In this document: piece by piece, positions 1 through 7,561 of the stretch
Position numbering within the stretch: the first letter of the stretch is position 1
How the letters are laid out: every line of letters starts with the position of its first letter
NCBI GenBank assembly: GCA_017460025.1
Contig: JAFUBV010000001.1
Span: forward strand, 1-39,443
Length of the DNA: 39,443 bases
Reading direction: 5' to 3'
Source: Methanobrevibacter sp.
GTDB taxonomy: Archaea; Methanobacteriota; Methanobacteria; Methanobacteriales; Methanobacteriaceae
Program-made: the position numbers and the translations under genes
Notes under the pieces: model-generated
What the model was told of the DNA's origin: nothing
Seen by the model: the letters and a program-made list of their open reading frames with translations, nothing else
Databases searched by the model: none

Positions 1-550
1 TTTGGATTAAGAATTCTTCATCTTCCACTTTCTCATTGATTTTATCCATAATGGATTGGTACATTTTAGTTTCTTCAGGAGATAATGGTTGTTTAGCTTC
101 TGCTTTTCCCATTACTTTTCTTTCAGTTTTACTTAAATCATCGAAGATACCAAATTGATTTTCCTGTGCTTCCAAGTATTGTTTATCGGTGAATGGTTTG
201 ATACGCATTTGTAACAGATATTTCTCACCGTTAATCCAGTAATTCATATCTATACGATAGCAGTTTTTATCATGTATTAATGCTAATAATTGTGATTGTG
301 TTTTAACAATGTTTTCGGATTTTTCCATTGTTTTTTCAATTTTATCAGCATCGTATTCATCGAAAAAGCCCCTGTAATCTTTTAATAATCCAAGAATACT
401 TTTTCTTTCTTCTTCTGTTAAATCTTCTTTATCTATACATTTATCCACTAATTGTTTTTCGTCGTCTTCTAAATATTCGTAGGGTAATTTTTTACATTCT
501 CGTGGATATTTGGTGTCCCATAAAAATTTTTCTGTTTTTTCACTAACCAT
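1..550 (-). CDS. Probable tail assembly chaperone (3' end cut by window)
   Basis: I read this frame directly from the minus strand: it is open from an ATG at 550 to the window edge, at least 183 codons, with a strong Shine-Dalgarno (GGAGAGAGG) just upstream. The protein is charged, Lys/Glu-rich and soluble, with no membrane segment. It follows the tail tube gene, which is where tailed viruses place their tail assembly chaperone before the tape measure. The assignment rests on position and composition, not on a recognised motif. Confidence 0.55.
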   Translation of the reverse strand, partial: MVSEKTEKFLWDTKYPRECKKLPYEYLEDDEKQLVDKCIDKEDLTEEERKSILGLLKDYRGFFDEYDADKIEKTMEKSENIVKTQSQLLALIHDKNCYRIDMNYWINGEKYLLQMRIKPFTDKQYLEAQENQFGIFDDLSKTERKVMGKAEAKQPLSPEETKMYQSIMDKINEKVEDEEFLIQ

Positions 551-571
551 AATTTCCTCTCTCCAAAAAAA

Positions 572-622
572 AATTTTAAAAAAAAAATACACTAAAAGAA
601 AAATTAAATCCCTGTAGTGTAT
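572..622 (-). terminator. Hairpin plus U-tract after tail tube gene
   Basis: An 8-bp inverted repeat (tagtgtat 615-622 with atacacta 587-594, 20-nt loop) lies just downstream of the tail tube stop codon. In the minus-strand transcript it is followed immediately by a run of about nine U. It may attenuate transcription between tail tube and chaperone genes, keeping tube mRNA abundant. Archaeal termination depends mostly on the U-tract itself. Confidence 0.5.
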
Positions 623-635
623 CATTTTTTTTAGT

Positions 636-1040
636 TTATCTAGGGTCTTTGAAACCTAAAGCAATGAATTCTAAATCAAAACTTAAACCTTCATCTTCCA
701 TTGATGGACTAATAGATTCAATCCTACAATGTAAGAGAGTACCAACTTCCTTATAATCTCCATCATCACCATAAGCAAAAACACTTATAGGGAAATTAGC
801 ACGTTTGGCTTGGTATTGTCTGCATAATTTTAAGTATTCTGGACTGATTCCGTTAGCACTACCACTATATTCGTTTTTACCTCCAGCATATCTGTAAGGG
901 TCACGGCTATTAGTGGCAGTTTTAGTATTGTTTTCAGTAGATATTTCGAAATCAAAATCTTCACAGATGATGACTTCATTATCTAATCTTAATTCAGCTA
1001 AGTCGTAGCTGTTGTCATCTGGATCTACAGTGATGGCCAT
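636..1040 (-). CDS. Tail tube protein
   Basis: 134 aa, soluble, with a beta-rich pattern. It lies two bases downstream of the tail sheath gene, the standard sheath-tube order of contractile-tailed viruses, and its length matches the family (about 130-170 aa). It ends in a hydrophobic beta-strand followed by FKDPR. It has a good ribosome site (AGGAGGT, 8 nt before ATG). It would polymerise inside the sheath to form the rigid tube. The call combines size, order and sequence character. Confidence 0.75.
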   Translation of the reverse strand: MAITVDPDDNSYDLAELRLDNEVIICEDFDFEISTENNTKTATNSRDPYRYAGGKNEYSGSANGISPEYLKLCRQYQAKRANFPISVFAYGDDGDYKEVGTLLHCRIESISPSMEDEGLSFDLEFIALGFKDPR

Positions 1041-1042
1041 AT

Positions 1043-2203
1043 TTAATTACCTCCTGTGGTTGCGTTTGGTGCTTCAACAAACATGCTGAAACCGATGAAT
1101 AAGGTTGAGTTAACTGGTACTGATACTCCTTCTGCGATTAACCTGTAAGGGTTTGCATTGGATTCAACAACATTAACTGCGGTTCCATCCATCATGTGTC
1201 CTGCGTCTAAAAATCTGTTGACGATTACATCAACGTCAGTTTGGCAGTAGATGATATTGGTTTCAGTTTCGTTTCTTTTGATTTGTTTGTATAATGCAGT
1301 GTAGACTTCTCTGATTAATTGGTCTACGTTTCTTCTAGCATGTAATAAACAATCATTAGGTCTTGCGTCTTGACCTGCAGCGAATGCGGTTGATACTGCA
1401 AGATTGATTCTTGGGTGGATTTCAGGTCCTGCTAATTCATCTTTGATGAAAATAATACCTGCGTCTTGCATGTTGTTTTCAATTGTTGGTGTACGGTTAT
1501 TGAATTCTCCAGGAGCAATACTTCTGAAGTCAGTGTATCCTGGTTCTTCATAATATGGTGTAGTCATGATTTTAGCAAGTATACGGCCAAAGTATTTTGG
1601 TTCGCATAATCCAAGACGGGTGTTTTGAATGTAGTTGTCTTGTTCATCATCAGTGTATAACATTAATTGAGCATCAGTAGCACCAATAAAAGTAGTGTAA
1701 GCTATTCTTGGGTTACCGTATTCATTGTCTTGTTTAATGCAGTTTAATGCACTGTTTAATATGCTGATTACTTTGACTTTATCATCAGTTGCTTTGAAAC
1801 CAACGTAAACTTCTGCACTGATTTCTCTTTTAGTTTTAGCAATTTCCATTGCATCTGTCCATTTTTTAACATCAGCTGCTTCGGATATACCTATTGCACC
1901 TAAATCAATAACATAAACATATGGGATTCCAATGTCTTCTGCTTCATTTTTTCTTCCTTCAGTGAAGTAATCTTTTAAAACAGCTAATAATGGGTTAGTT
2001 GCTGGGTTGGTTCCTATCCCACCATTTGCAATTGTTCTTTCAGCTGCTTGATATGATTTAAATTTTTGTATACCTGCAGTTGGTGAAGTATTTCCGGATA
2101 ATCCAATGAAAATAGGGATTTGTGCTCCTTCACCTGATAAACCAGGATTACTATCTGATTCATAATATCTTACTTTAGGTGTTTCAGTTATGGTGATAGT
2201 CAT
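1043..2203 (-). CDS. Contractile tail sheath protein
   Basis: 386 aa. The N-terminal region has the sheath-like pattern PIFIGLSG followed by a strand-rich segment and YVYVIDLG around residues 100. The C-terminal half (about 285-380) has a long helix with RNVDQLIREVY, an NRFLDAG motif and closing strands, as in XkdK/gp18-type sheath C-terminal domains. Ribosome site AGGAG precedes the ATG. It forms the contractile outer tail and places the virus among myovirus-like archaeal viruses. It is shorter than many phage sheaths, typical of minimal sheaths lacking surface insertions. Confidence 0.85.
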   Translation of the reverse strand: MTITITETPKVRYYESDSNPGLSGEGAQIPIFIGLSGNTSPTAGIQKFKSYQAAERTIANGGIGTNPATNPLLAVLKDYFTEGRKNEAEDIGIPYVYVIDLGAIGISEAADVKKWTDAMEIAKTKREISAEVYVGFKATDDKVKVISILNSALNCIKQDNEYGNPRIAYTTFIGATDAQLMLYTDDEQDNYIQNTRLGLCEPKYFGRILAKIMTTPYYEEPGYTDFRSIAPGEFNNRTPTIENNMQDAGIIFIKDELAGPEIHPRINLAVSTAFAAGQDARPNDCLLHARRNVDQLIREVYTALYKQIKRNETETNIIYCQTDVDVIVNRFLDAGHMMDGTAVNVVESNANPYRLIAEGVSVPVNSTLFIGFSMFVEAPNATTGGN

Positions 2204-2210
2204 GGTATCT

Positions 2211-2462
2211 TTATTCTCCTATGAAATTTTTAATTATTTTATTTAATTCATCAATGGTAATGGATGGTTTAATGTCTTCTTTACCGTAGATGACTTCTTC
2301 TTCACGGTATTGTTTTATTAAACCTGCATTGGTTAATGCTCCAATTATGATGTATTCTCGTTCAGGATGTTCCTGTACAGCTTCGAATAAAATTAATTTT
2401 TTTGAAGTAGTGGTGTCATCTTTTTTTGGAGCTTTATCTGTTTTAGTTTCTTTTTTAGTCAT
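2211..2462 (-). CDS. Small protein between neck and sheath genes
   Basis: 83 aa. A Lys/Thr/Asp-rich disordered N-terminus (1-25) is followed by a compact acidic domain. Its start overlaps the end of the upstream gene by 4 bp (ATGA), so translation is coupled. Small proteins in this slot just before sheath genes are common in contractile-tailed phages, but I do not recognise the family. Confidence 0.65.
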   Translation of the reverse strand: MTKKETKTDKAPKKDDTTTSKKLILFEAVQEHPEREYIIIGALTNAGLIKQYREEEVIYGKEDIKPSITIDELNKIIKNFIGE

Positions 2463-3094
2463 ATTTTAGTCTCCAATTCAAATTCATCGAAGGGTTTTCC
2501 TCCGATTTTATGGTAATGGTAATAATCCATTTCTAATTTGAAAATAGTTCGTAGTATTTGACCTGTGGGGTCTAATTCATCTAGATCTGTTACACTATCT
2601 ATTCTGAAAGTGTTTTTGATGATATGATGTTTTTGGAAGAATGATTGGTAATCATTGATGCGTGGGCATTGTGATTTGTTTGTTCTTCCTGTATTGTGAG
2701 TTAACGCTTCACATCTGCTTTCCAGTAATTTGCAAGAATCATCTTCATAATATTTACAAGTAGTGTAATGATTGGTTTCGGCTTGTAGGATACGATGGTC
2801 GATTTGTTTCGTTAATGTGTGGCGTTCTTTTTCAGTGTTACACCAAATATTAATCCAGATGGTTGCATTATATCTTTTTCGAAGATATTCTGCTCCATCG
2901 ATTTGGACATATCTTCTTCTGATAAATCGTTCGTCGGCTTGGTTAATTGTGAAGCATGGTGAGCGATCTATTTCAGCATAATTTTTCACAAAAGGAATTA
3001 TCGTATTTTCATAAACTATTTGATTCTTTAGTAAGTCTAGAAAAGCAGTTTCCATTGGATGCATTCTTTTGTTTTTATAATAATCCGTTTTCAC
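2459..3094 (-). CDS. Putative tail completion/terminator protein
   Basis: 211 aa from a GTG at 3094, which overlaps the upstream gene by 20 bp. An ATG at 3064 would start 10 nt after that gene's stop and is an equally good choice, as no start has a clear ribosome site. Between residues about 110 and 145 it has four cysteines (CKYYEDDSC, SRC, SQC) that could bind a metal. It sits between the gp10-like neck gene and the sheath operon segment, the usual place of the tail terminator. That role is inferred from order only. Confidence 0.55.
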   Translation of the reverse strand: MKTDYYKNKRMHPMETAFLDLLKNQIVYENTIIPFVKNYAEIDRSPCFTINQADERFIRRRYVQIDGAEYLRKRYNATIWINIWCNTEKERHTLTKQIDHRILQAETNHYTTCKYYEDDSCKLLESRCEALTHNTGRTNKSQCPRINDYQSFFQKHHIIKNTFRIDSVTDLDELDPTGQILRTIFKLEMDYYHYHKIGGKPFDEFELETKI

Positions 3095-3536
3095 TTAAGA
3101 CTTGATGGTAATACTCTTTGAATTTAGGTATTGATTTGTGCAATGTACGTGTGACAAATGGGTTAGGTGCTGTTCCAGGATGATTAACTTTCCTGGCAAA
3201 CACTTTTTTACCATTTACTTCGAAAGCAAGGAATTTCCCGTTTTTAGGAGTTATTGTATGTGCTGCTGTACCGTATTGTACATCTTGCCAATATGTACGA
3301 CCATTGCTTCTTGCGTTACTATGTAACTCACCAATTAAAGGTGATGGTTTTCTTTTAGTAATACTACGACGTAAGTTTCCTGTTAATATTGGTGCTTCAC
3401 GTCTAGCTATATTATTAGCTTCGTTCAATCCATAATCTAATGTTTCACTTATCATGTCTTCGAATCTTTTCTTTTTCAATCCGAGTTTACGATAATATGA
3501 GTCATTGAATTTCACATCTAAACTTAAGCTAATCAT
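3075..3536 (-). CDS. HK97 gp10-like neck/tail-completion protein
   Basis: 153 aa, usual size for the family. Family hallmarks are visible: ARREAPILTGNLRRSI around residues 44-60, the QYGTAAHTITPK segment near 90, the strand KFLAFEVNGK, and the NHPGTAPNPF turn near 120 followed by a C-terminal helix. Proteins of this family sit at the head-tail interface and seal or nucleate the tail. It is flanked by other connector genes in canonical order. Confidence 0.85.
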   Translation of the reverse strand: MISLSLDVKFNDSYYRKLGLKKKRFEDMISETLDYGLNEANNIARREAPILTGNLRRSITKRKPSPLIGELHSNARSNGRTYWQDVQYGTAAHTITPKNGKFLAFEVNGKKVFARKVNHPGTAPNPFVTRTLHKSIPKFKEYYHQVLSENGLL

Positions 3537-3543
3537 AATTGGA

Positions 3544-3879
3544 TCATTGTTTTCTTTGCTTTTGAATTGTCATTCTTTTATGATGTATTATATGATTCCA
3601 TACTTCAATTGAACCAATAACACTATATTTAACTCCATCAATCACAATAAGGTCAGTGTCATAGATTTCTGTATCAATACTCATGTATACAACATATGTA
3701 TCTTGCAATATCTTACCAAATTCCTCCATCGAAGATTTAGCGGATATTGGTTGGAAATCAACTTCAACTTCATCTCTTAAAGTATATTCTGGTAATGGTT
3801 CACCCCATTCAGTATATTCTCCAGTAGATTGATTATAAGAGTATAATTCCATCATTGCATTTGGGAAAAAAGGAGGCAT
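3544..3879 (-). CDS. Head closure / head-tail adaptor protein
   Basis: 111 aa, beta-strand rich with a central acidic helix (SMEEFGKILQD) and a C-terminal ITIQ-type strand, resembling the SPP1 gp16-type head closure family. It sits exactly between the connector (gp15-like) and gp10-like genes. The ribosome site GAGGT lies 10 nt before the ATG. The role is supported by size, fold pattern and order, not by a diagnostic motif. Confidence 0.6.
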   Translation of the reverse strand: MPPFFPNAMMELYSYNQSTGEYTEWGEPLPEYTLRDEVEVDFQPISAKSSMEEFGKILQDTYVVYMSIDTEIYDTDLIVIDGVKYSVIGSIEVWNHIIHHKRMTIQKQRKQ

Positions 3880-3880
3880 A

Positions 3881-4378
3881 TTATATCAACCTCGCAGTTG
3901 CATTATATTGATTTTTCAAACTAGTAATCAATGAATTAATAACACCCCATTGACCGCCACTAGTGTCAAGTGAAACAGTAACTCCACCTTCACTAATACT
4001 GGCTGCTCTTTTATCCCATCCAGGATTATTCTCATAATCCACCATCAAATCAATTATATGTGAATACGCTGCTTCAGGAATACAATAAATGTATTGGATG
4101 TATAACCGACCAGTATAAGATTGGTCCAGATATATTAAACCAGATTCTTCATCGATTATACAATCATTTATGCAAATACATTTTTTATCAATCATGATCT
4201 TGTTGATTGATTGTATTGGATAATGATCAACAATTATTACATCATCATCAAAATCAGGAACTATTTGTTTGGCAGGTGTAGGTGATAATGGTAGACCAGT
4301 TTCTACTGCTAATTGTTTTATTAGTAATTCTCTTTGTTTTGAATTAGTAATTTCTTCAGTATTTTCTTCATTAGTCAT
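3881..4378 (-). CDS. Head-tail connector (gp15/gp6-like adaptor)
   Basis: 165 aa. The first 45 residues are acidic and probably flexible. The C-terminal 80 residues carry helices ending in a pattern seen in SPP1 gp15-like adaptors: ISEGGVTVSLDTSG followed by a helix (INSLITSLKNQYNA) reaching the C-terminus. It immediately follows the capsid module, where the adaptor that docks under the portal is expected. Ribosome site AGGTGAG precedes the ATG. Confidence 0.65.
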   Translation of the reverse strand: MTNEENTEEITNSKQRELLIKQLAVETGLPLSPTPAKQIVPDFDDDVIIVDHYPIQSINKIMIDKKCICINDCIIDEESGLIYLDQSYTGRLYIQYIYCIPEAAYSHIIDLMVDYENNPGWDKRAASISEGGVTVSLDTSGGQWGVINSLITSLKNQYNATARLI

Positions 4379-4411
4379 ATTTTCTCACCTAAAAAAAAAT
4401 TTGATTTAAAT

Positions 4412-4741
4412 TTAAAAATCGTCATCTACTTCTTCTGCCATGATAATATTGGCAGTGTTAGCTCCTGCAACAATGGTTATGTTTCCATAATATTGGTCAT
4501 AACCTTCCTTAATAGCGAGTAACTCATAAGTTCCTACAGGTACATTATTAATGTTGCAGCCTCCTGCAGAACCTGTTGTGCCTTCGTATTCATCACCAGT
4601 GTTACCATCGCCAATGATGACATCTACACCTTGTAATGGGTTACCATCACTATCTTTAACACTTACACTAACATTACCTGTTTGTGGAGCATTATTTGTT
4701 TGGTTGTTTTCAGGATTCTCCTCAGTCACTGGGATCTGCAA
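4412..4741 (-). CDS. Ig-like (carboxypeptidase-regulatory-like) extension of the capsid protein
   Basis: This open frame encodes about 105 aa: a linker rich in Asn/Pro/Gln, then a beta-sandwich with SVKDSDGNPLQGVDV, a T-x-G turn and NVPVGTYELLAIKEGY, typical of CarboxypepD_reg/Big-type surface domains. There is no ATG before its last residues; the first possible starts are TTG (4741) and GTG (4729), neither with a ribosome site. The frame is +1 relative to the major capsid gene and overlaps its last codons at a CCC-A sequence. The domain is therefore best read as a C-terminal decoration made by ribosomal frameshift on capsid mRNA (fusion about 422 aa from the capsid start at 5681). Confidence 0.75.
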   Translation of the reverse strand: MQIPVTEENPENNQTNNAPQTGNVSVSVKDSDGNPLQGVDVIIGDGNTGDEYEGTTGSAGGCNINNVPVGTYELLAIKEGYDQYYGNITIVAGANTANIIMAEEVDDDF

Positions 4742-5681
4742 TACCAGTGATTAAACCATTTTTGTATTCTGCTACGTTTTGAGCAGTGACAAATGATACA
4801 ATAGCATCACGGGTACCTAATTTGTTAGTTGGTAAATCAGTTAACAAAGTAGGTGCGAGTAATCTTTTAACTTCAATGGTAGCGGAGTCAACGAATAACA
4901 TTGCATCGGATTCAAGGTTGGAATCAATTAAGATTGGTATTTCTGCACCGTTTGGAGCTTCGTAAGCAACAACTCTGTGTCCTAAGCCAATATCGATTTT
5001 GTCGTTGTATCTTCTGTAAGGTGCAACGATTTTTTTAAGTTGTTTAGCAACAAGGTTAGTGGTTACAATAACATCTGGAGTACCGTTGTTTTGGTCGATG
5101 ATGTCAGTTAACATGTCATCGATTAAATCTTCGGTGACTGGTTCGTTAGTTAAAGTTTCTTTGTTAGTGGTAACTTGGTTTACGAAACCTTTGAAGTCTT
5201 TATCAGCAGCATTACCAGTTCCTTGGAGTAAAGTGTTATCTAAATCGTTAGTGACTTTGATAAATCCATCTTGGATTTCAGATTGTAATAAGTCAACTAC
5301 ATTATTACCCATTTGAGATAATAAGGAAACATCAATTGGGTAGATTAATGTTTTCATTTTCTCCATTTTTTCATCGTAGGATGAAGCTACTGCTTGAGGA
5401 ATGTCATCGTTTTCATTGATGAACTGGGATACACCAGAACTGTTTTTAAGGTAGAATGCAGCGTAGGTGCTGTTGAAGTTATCATCCACTCTTCCTTTTG
5501 ATTCAAGGAATCTGAAGTATGGTGCTTTTTCAAATACACGTGATTGTAATTCAGGACTGTATGCGATTTGCATACTGGTTGGTGCTGCATCAGTTAATTG
5601 CATAGCTTTTTGTAAATCAGCAATTTGTTTGTTGTTTTTTTCGATTTTTGCTTCTAAATCTTTCATAGTAAGTTCGGTCAT
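4722..5681 (-). CDS. Major capsid protein (HK97 fold)
   Basis: 319 aa. The N-terminus is a charged coiled coil (residues 1-30) resembling the delta domain of HK97-type capsid proteins. The E-loop/P-domain region follows (SPELQSRVFEKAPYFRFLES near 45), then a helix with DLLQSEIQDGFI, and an A-domain with DVIVTTNLVAKQL and the closing RDAIVSFVTAQNVAEYKNGL. I chose the ATG at 5681 because GGAGA sits 8-9 nt upstream, whereas the upstream ATG at 5696 has no ribosome site. It follows the protease-scaffold gene. Its 3' end overlaps the Ig-like frame, suggesting a long minor form. Confidence 0.88.
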   Translation of the reverse strand: MTELTMKDLEAKIEKNNKQIADLQKAMQLTDAAPTSMQIAYSPELQSRVFEKAPYFRFLESKGRVDDNFNSTYAAFYLKNSSGVSQFINENDDIPQAVASSYDEKMEKMKTLIYPIDVSLLSQMGNNVVDLLQSEIQDGFIKVTNDLDNTLLQGTGNAADKDFKGFVNQVTTNKETLTNEPVTEDLIDDMLTDIIDQNNGTPDVIVTTNLVAKQLKKIVAPYRRYNDKIDIGLGHRVVAYEAPNGAEIPILIDSNLESDAMLFVDSATIEVKRLLAPTLLTDLPTNKLGTRDAIVSFVTAQNVAEYKNGLITGIADPSD

Positions 5682-5752
5682 GGTTAATTTCTCCATTTGA
5701 AAGTTTTTTTTAATTTAAATTAGAATATAAAAAAATTATTAATTTTAGTTTT

Positions 5753-6316
5753 TTATAATAATGATTTAAGGAAATCTTCTTTAGTTTGTTTAGCAACTAA
5801 CATTTCAGCTGCTTCACGACTGGTGAATTCAGTTTTTTCCGCATCATTATCTTCATCGTTTTTATCGATTTCTTCTTCATTGTATTGGAAATCTGGTTGA
5901 CGATTTTTATTTAAATCTTTGAATAATTTATCCATTTGTTCAGATACAGCTTTATCCACAGTATCTTTAACTGTTTCAGTTACATCAGTTTCAGAAATAG
6001 ATTTAATTTCAGATTTCACAGATTCTAATTCTGTGTGGAATAAACCTTTGATATCTTCAAGGGTTAAGGATTTTTCTTCCTCTTCTTCCTCTTCTTCTTC
6101 GTTGGTTTCGGCAGGTTTGCCTTCACCTTCATCTTCATCGTCTTCTTCGGATGCGGATTTAATAGCATCTTTAACAATTTTCTCTAATTGTTTAGATACT
6201 GCTTGAACAGTATCATTTAATAATTCTTCTTTCAAAGAAACTGAATTTTCATTAATTAAATCAATTACATCTTGTTTAGTTAATGTTTCTACTTCTTCGT
6301 TATTTTTTTGAGTCAT
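5753..6316 (-). CDS. Scaffolding protein from internal in-frame start
   Basis: Within the protease-scaffold gene an ATG at 6316 (codon 192) has a strong ribosome site, GAGGTG at 6328-6323, six bases upstream. Translation there would give a 187-aa acidic, coiled-coil protein matching the scaffold half. Nested in-frame scaffolds are known (lambda C/Nu3). The site falls precisely at the domain boundary, which supports real use, but expression is inferred. Confidence 0.6.
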   Translation of the reverse strand: MTQKNNEEVETLTKQDVIDLINENSVSLKEELLNDTVQAVSKQLEKIVKDAIKSASEEDDEDEGEGKPAETNEEEEEEEEEKSLTLEDIKGLFHTELESVKSEIKSISETDVTETVKDTVDKAVSEQMDKLFKDLNKNRQPDFQYNEEEIDKNDEDNDAEKTEFTSREAAEMLVAKQTKEDFLKSLL

Positions 6317-6889
6317 ATTTTGCACCTCATTTTTCATAATAGTATAACATGCACCAGTTAAGCAAGTGGATTTCACTAATCCTTTACTGGTAGTGATGGT
6401 TCCGTAAGTATCCCAATTTGCAGGCATACTTGTTAAGCTTATTTCTCTTAAGGTGATGTCTTTTATCTCCCACCCACCATCTTCTAATTGGGTGTGTTCA
6501 GTTACTCTCCCTCCAATTGACAATCCTAGTTTAACACCGATGTCTAACATTTCTTTGATGTCTTGAGCATATTTTGGTAAGATTGTAGCTTTGATACGTA
6601 AACTGTACGCATCTGTATCTACTACATGTGTGATTGCTCCAATGACACCATCGAATAATCCATACCAGTGATCACCATGCAAGTTTAAACCTGCTTGTAA
6701 TTGTCTTTTCATGGATTCAATACATGTTGGTGTTACAATGTCTAATTGAAGGTCTTTGTTGGTTGTTGAAGCTATTCCTTCTATGGTTAATGAACCGTCC
6801 TCATTGAGAGTATAACTTTTTGTGGTTTCTGGATAGATTTGAGGACGTGCGTAGAGTTGGAATTGCTTTTCTAATACTTCAGTTGACAT
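5753..6889 (-). CDS. Prohead serine protease fused to scaffolding domain
   Basis: 378 aa. Residues 1-170 look like an HK97/U35-type prohead protease: GIASTTNKDLQLD near 39-50, catalytic His candidates in NLHGDHW (H71/H74), the nucleophile in LGLSIGG (S124), and the family's SLTSMPANW near 152. From about residue 192 the protein becomes Glu-rich and coiled-coil (an EEEEEEEEE run near 268), as in scaffolding domains. The gene precedes the major capsid gene. An internal start probably also gives free scaffold (separate entry). It would cut scaffold and capsid delta domain during maturation. Confidence 0.85.
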   Translation of the reverse strand: MSTEVLEKQFQLYARPQIYPETTKSYTLNEDGSLTIEGIASTTNKDLQLDIVTPTCIESMKRQLQAGLNLHGDHWYGLFDGVIGAITHVVDTDAYSLRIKATILPKYAQDIKEMLDIGVKLGLSIGGRVTEHTQLEDGGWEIKDITLREISLTSMPANWDTYGTITTSKGLVKSTCLTGACYTIMKNEVQNMTQKNNEEVETLTKQDVIDLINENSVSLKEELLNDTVQAVSKQLEKIVKDAIKSASEEDDEDEGEGKPAETNEEEEEEEEEKSLTLEDIKGLFHTELESVKSEIKSISETDVTETVKDTVDKAVSEQMDKLFKDLNKNRQPDFQYNEEEIDKNDEDNDAEKTEFTSREAAEMLVAKQTKEDFLKSLL

Positions 6890-6957
6890 GAATATTTATT
6901 CCACAATCTATTTTTTTTGAATTATTTTTACATACTATAAAATTTTTTTTTTTAGAA

Positions 6958-7014
6958 GTGGGTTTCAGGATTTAAACCTGACTATTATGTAAAAAATGAT
7001 TCTTTTTAACCCAC
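6958..7014 (-). ncRNA. tRNA-like element 1 (acceptor + T arm, shortened middle)
   Basis: On the minus strand GTGGGTT (7014-7008) pairs perfectly with AACCCAC (6964-6958), forming a 7-bp acceptor-like stem. Directly abutting it is a 5-bp stem, TCAGG/CCTGA, with a 7-nt loop TTTAAAT, the geometry of a tRNA T arm with G53-C61 and A58 kept. Only 26 nt lie between, too few for both D and anticodon arms; they can form a weak A5/T5 hairpin. No encoded CCA. It could be an armless tRNA or a processing signal. Confidence 0.55.
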
Positions 7015-7043
7015 ATTTTTTCAAATTAATCCTTATTTTTTTT

Positions 7044-7083
7044 TAGTTTTTACATGGGAGGACCACCTCTCCATGAAAAACTA
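7044..7083 (-). other. Long stable hairpin upstream of tRNA-like element 1
   Basis: Left arm 7044-7061 and right arm 7066-7083 pair over 17 bp with one single-base bulge on each side and a 4-nt loop. The flanking T-run before and A-run after extend the stem further. Neither strand has a U-tract right after the stem, so it is not an ordinary terminator. It lies 30 nt 5' of tRNA-like element 1 in the late transcript. Confidence 0.55.
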
Positions 7084-7513
7084 AAAAGAAAGAGAGTACA
7101 TTTAAGGGTAAAAAAATGTGAAATGAATTATGTTACCCCTTTATGTAAATGAGAGAAAAAAAAATAAATTAGGAAATTTTTTTTTGAATGTTTTGTCATT
7201 ATTTTTGAACAATGGTGATTTAAAAAAAAATAAAAGAAGTTACGGCTGGCTGAATTTTAATTATATTTTTTTTTAAACATTATTTTTTTTTCTCTCAATG
7301 ATTTTTACATTATCTAAAGATTCATTTCATTACCCTTTTTCTTTTGTCGACGTGTTTTTATTGTATTTTTTCCCCTGAAAATGGAAAAAAAATACTGGCC
7401 TAATATTTTTTTTTTAAACAAAGGTGAAATATAGGTGTTTTTTTTTTAGAGACGAACGCATATTTTTTCCCTATTTTTTTTGGAGCGAAAAAATGTTTTT
7501 TTTGAGAACTGTA

Positions 7514-7553
7514 GGTGGAACAGGGAATCGAACCCTGCAAAGATTATTCCACC
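7514..7553 (-). ncRNA. tRNA-like element 2 (40-nt acceptor/T-arm minihelix)
   Basis: On the minus strand GGTGGAA (7553-7547) pairs perfectly with TTCCACC (7520-7514). The T-arm-like hairpin CAGGG-TTCGATT-CCCTG (7537-7521) abuts the 3' acceptor strand with no gap. The loop has the canonical T54 T55 C56 R57 A58 pattern and a G53-C61 pair. Only nine bases (TAATCTTTG) replace the D arm, anticodon arm and variable loop. It is the top half of a tRNA and nothing else. On the plus strand the loop would not match the T-loop consensus, which fixes the orientation. Confidence 0.65.
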
Positions 7554-7561
7554 ATCCATTT

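Noticed and set aside
5919-6206. Ser-rich plus-strand frame
   Set aside because: Antisense of the Glu-rich scaffold coding region; poly-Ser is just the complement of GAA/GAG runs.
7044-7083. Rho-independent-type terminator
   Set aside because: On neither strand is the stem followed by a U-tract; the T-run precedes it and A-run follows on the plus strand.
7514-7553. Normal tRNA gene
   Set aside because: There is no room for D and anticodon arms; the same holds for 6958-7014. So they are listed as tRNA-like elements and no amino acid is assigned.
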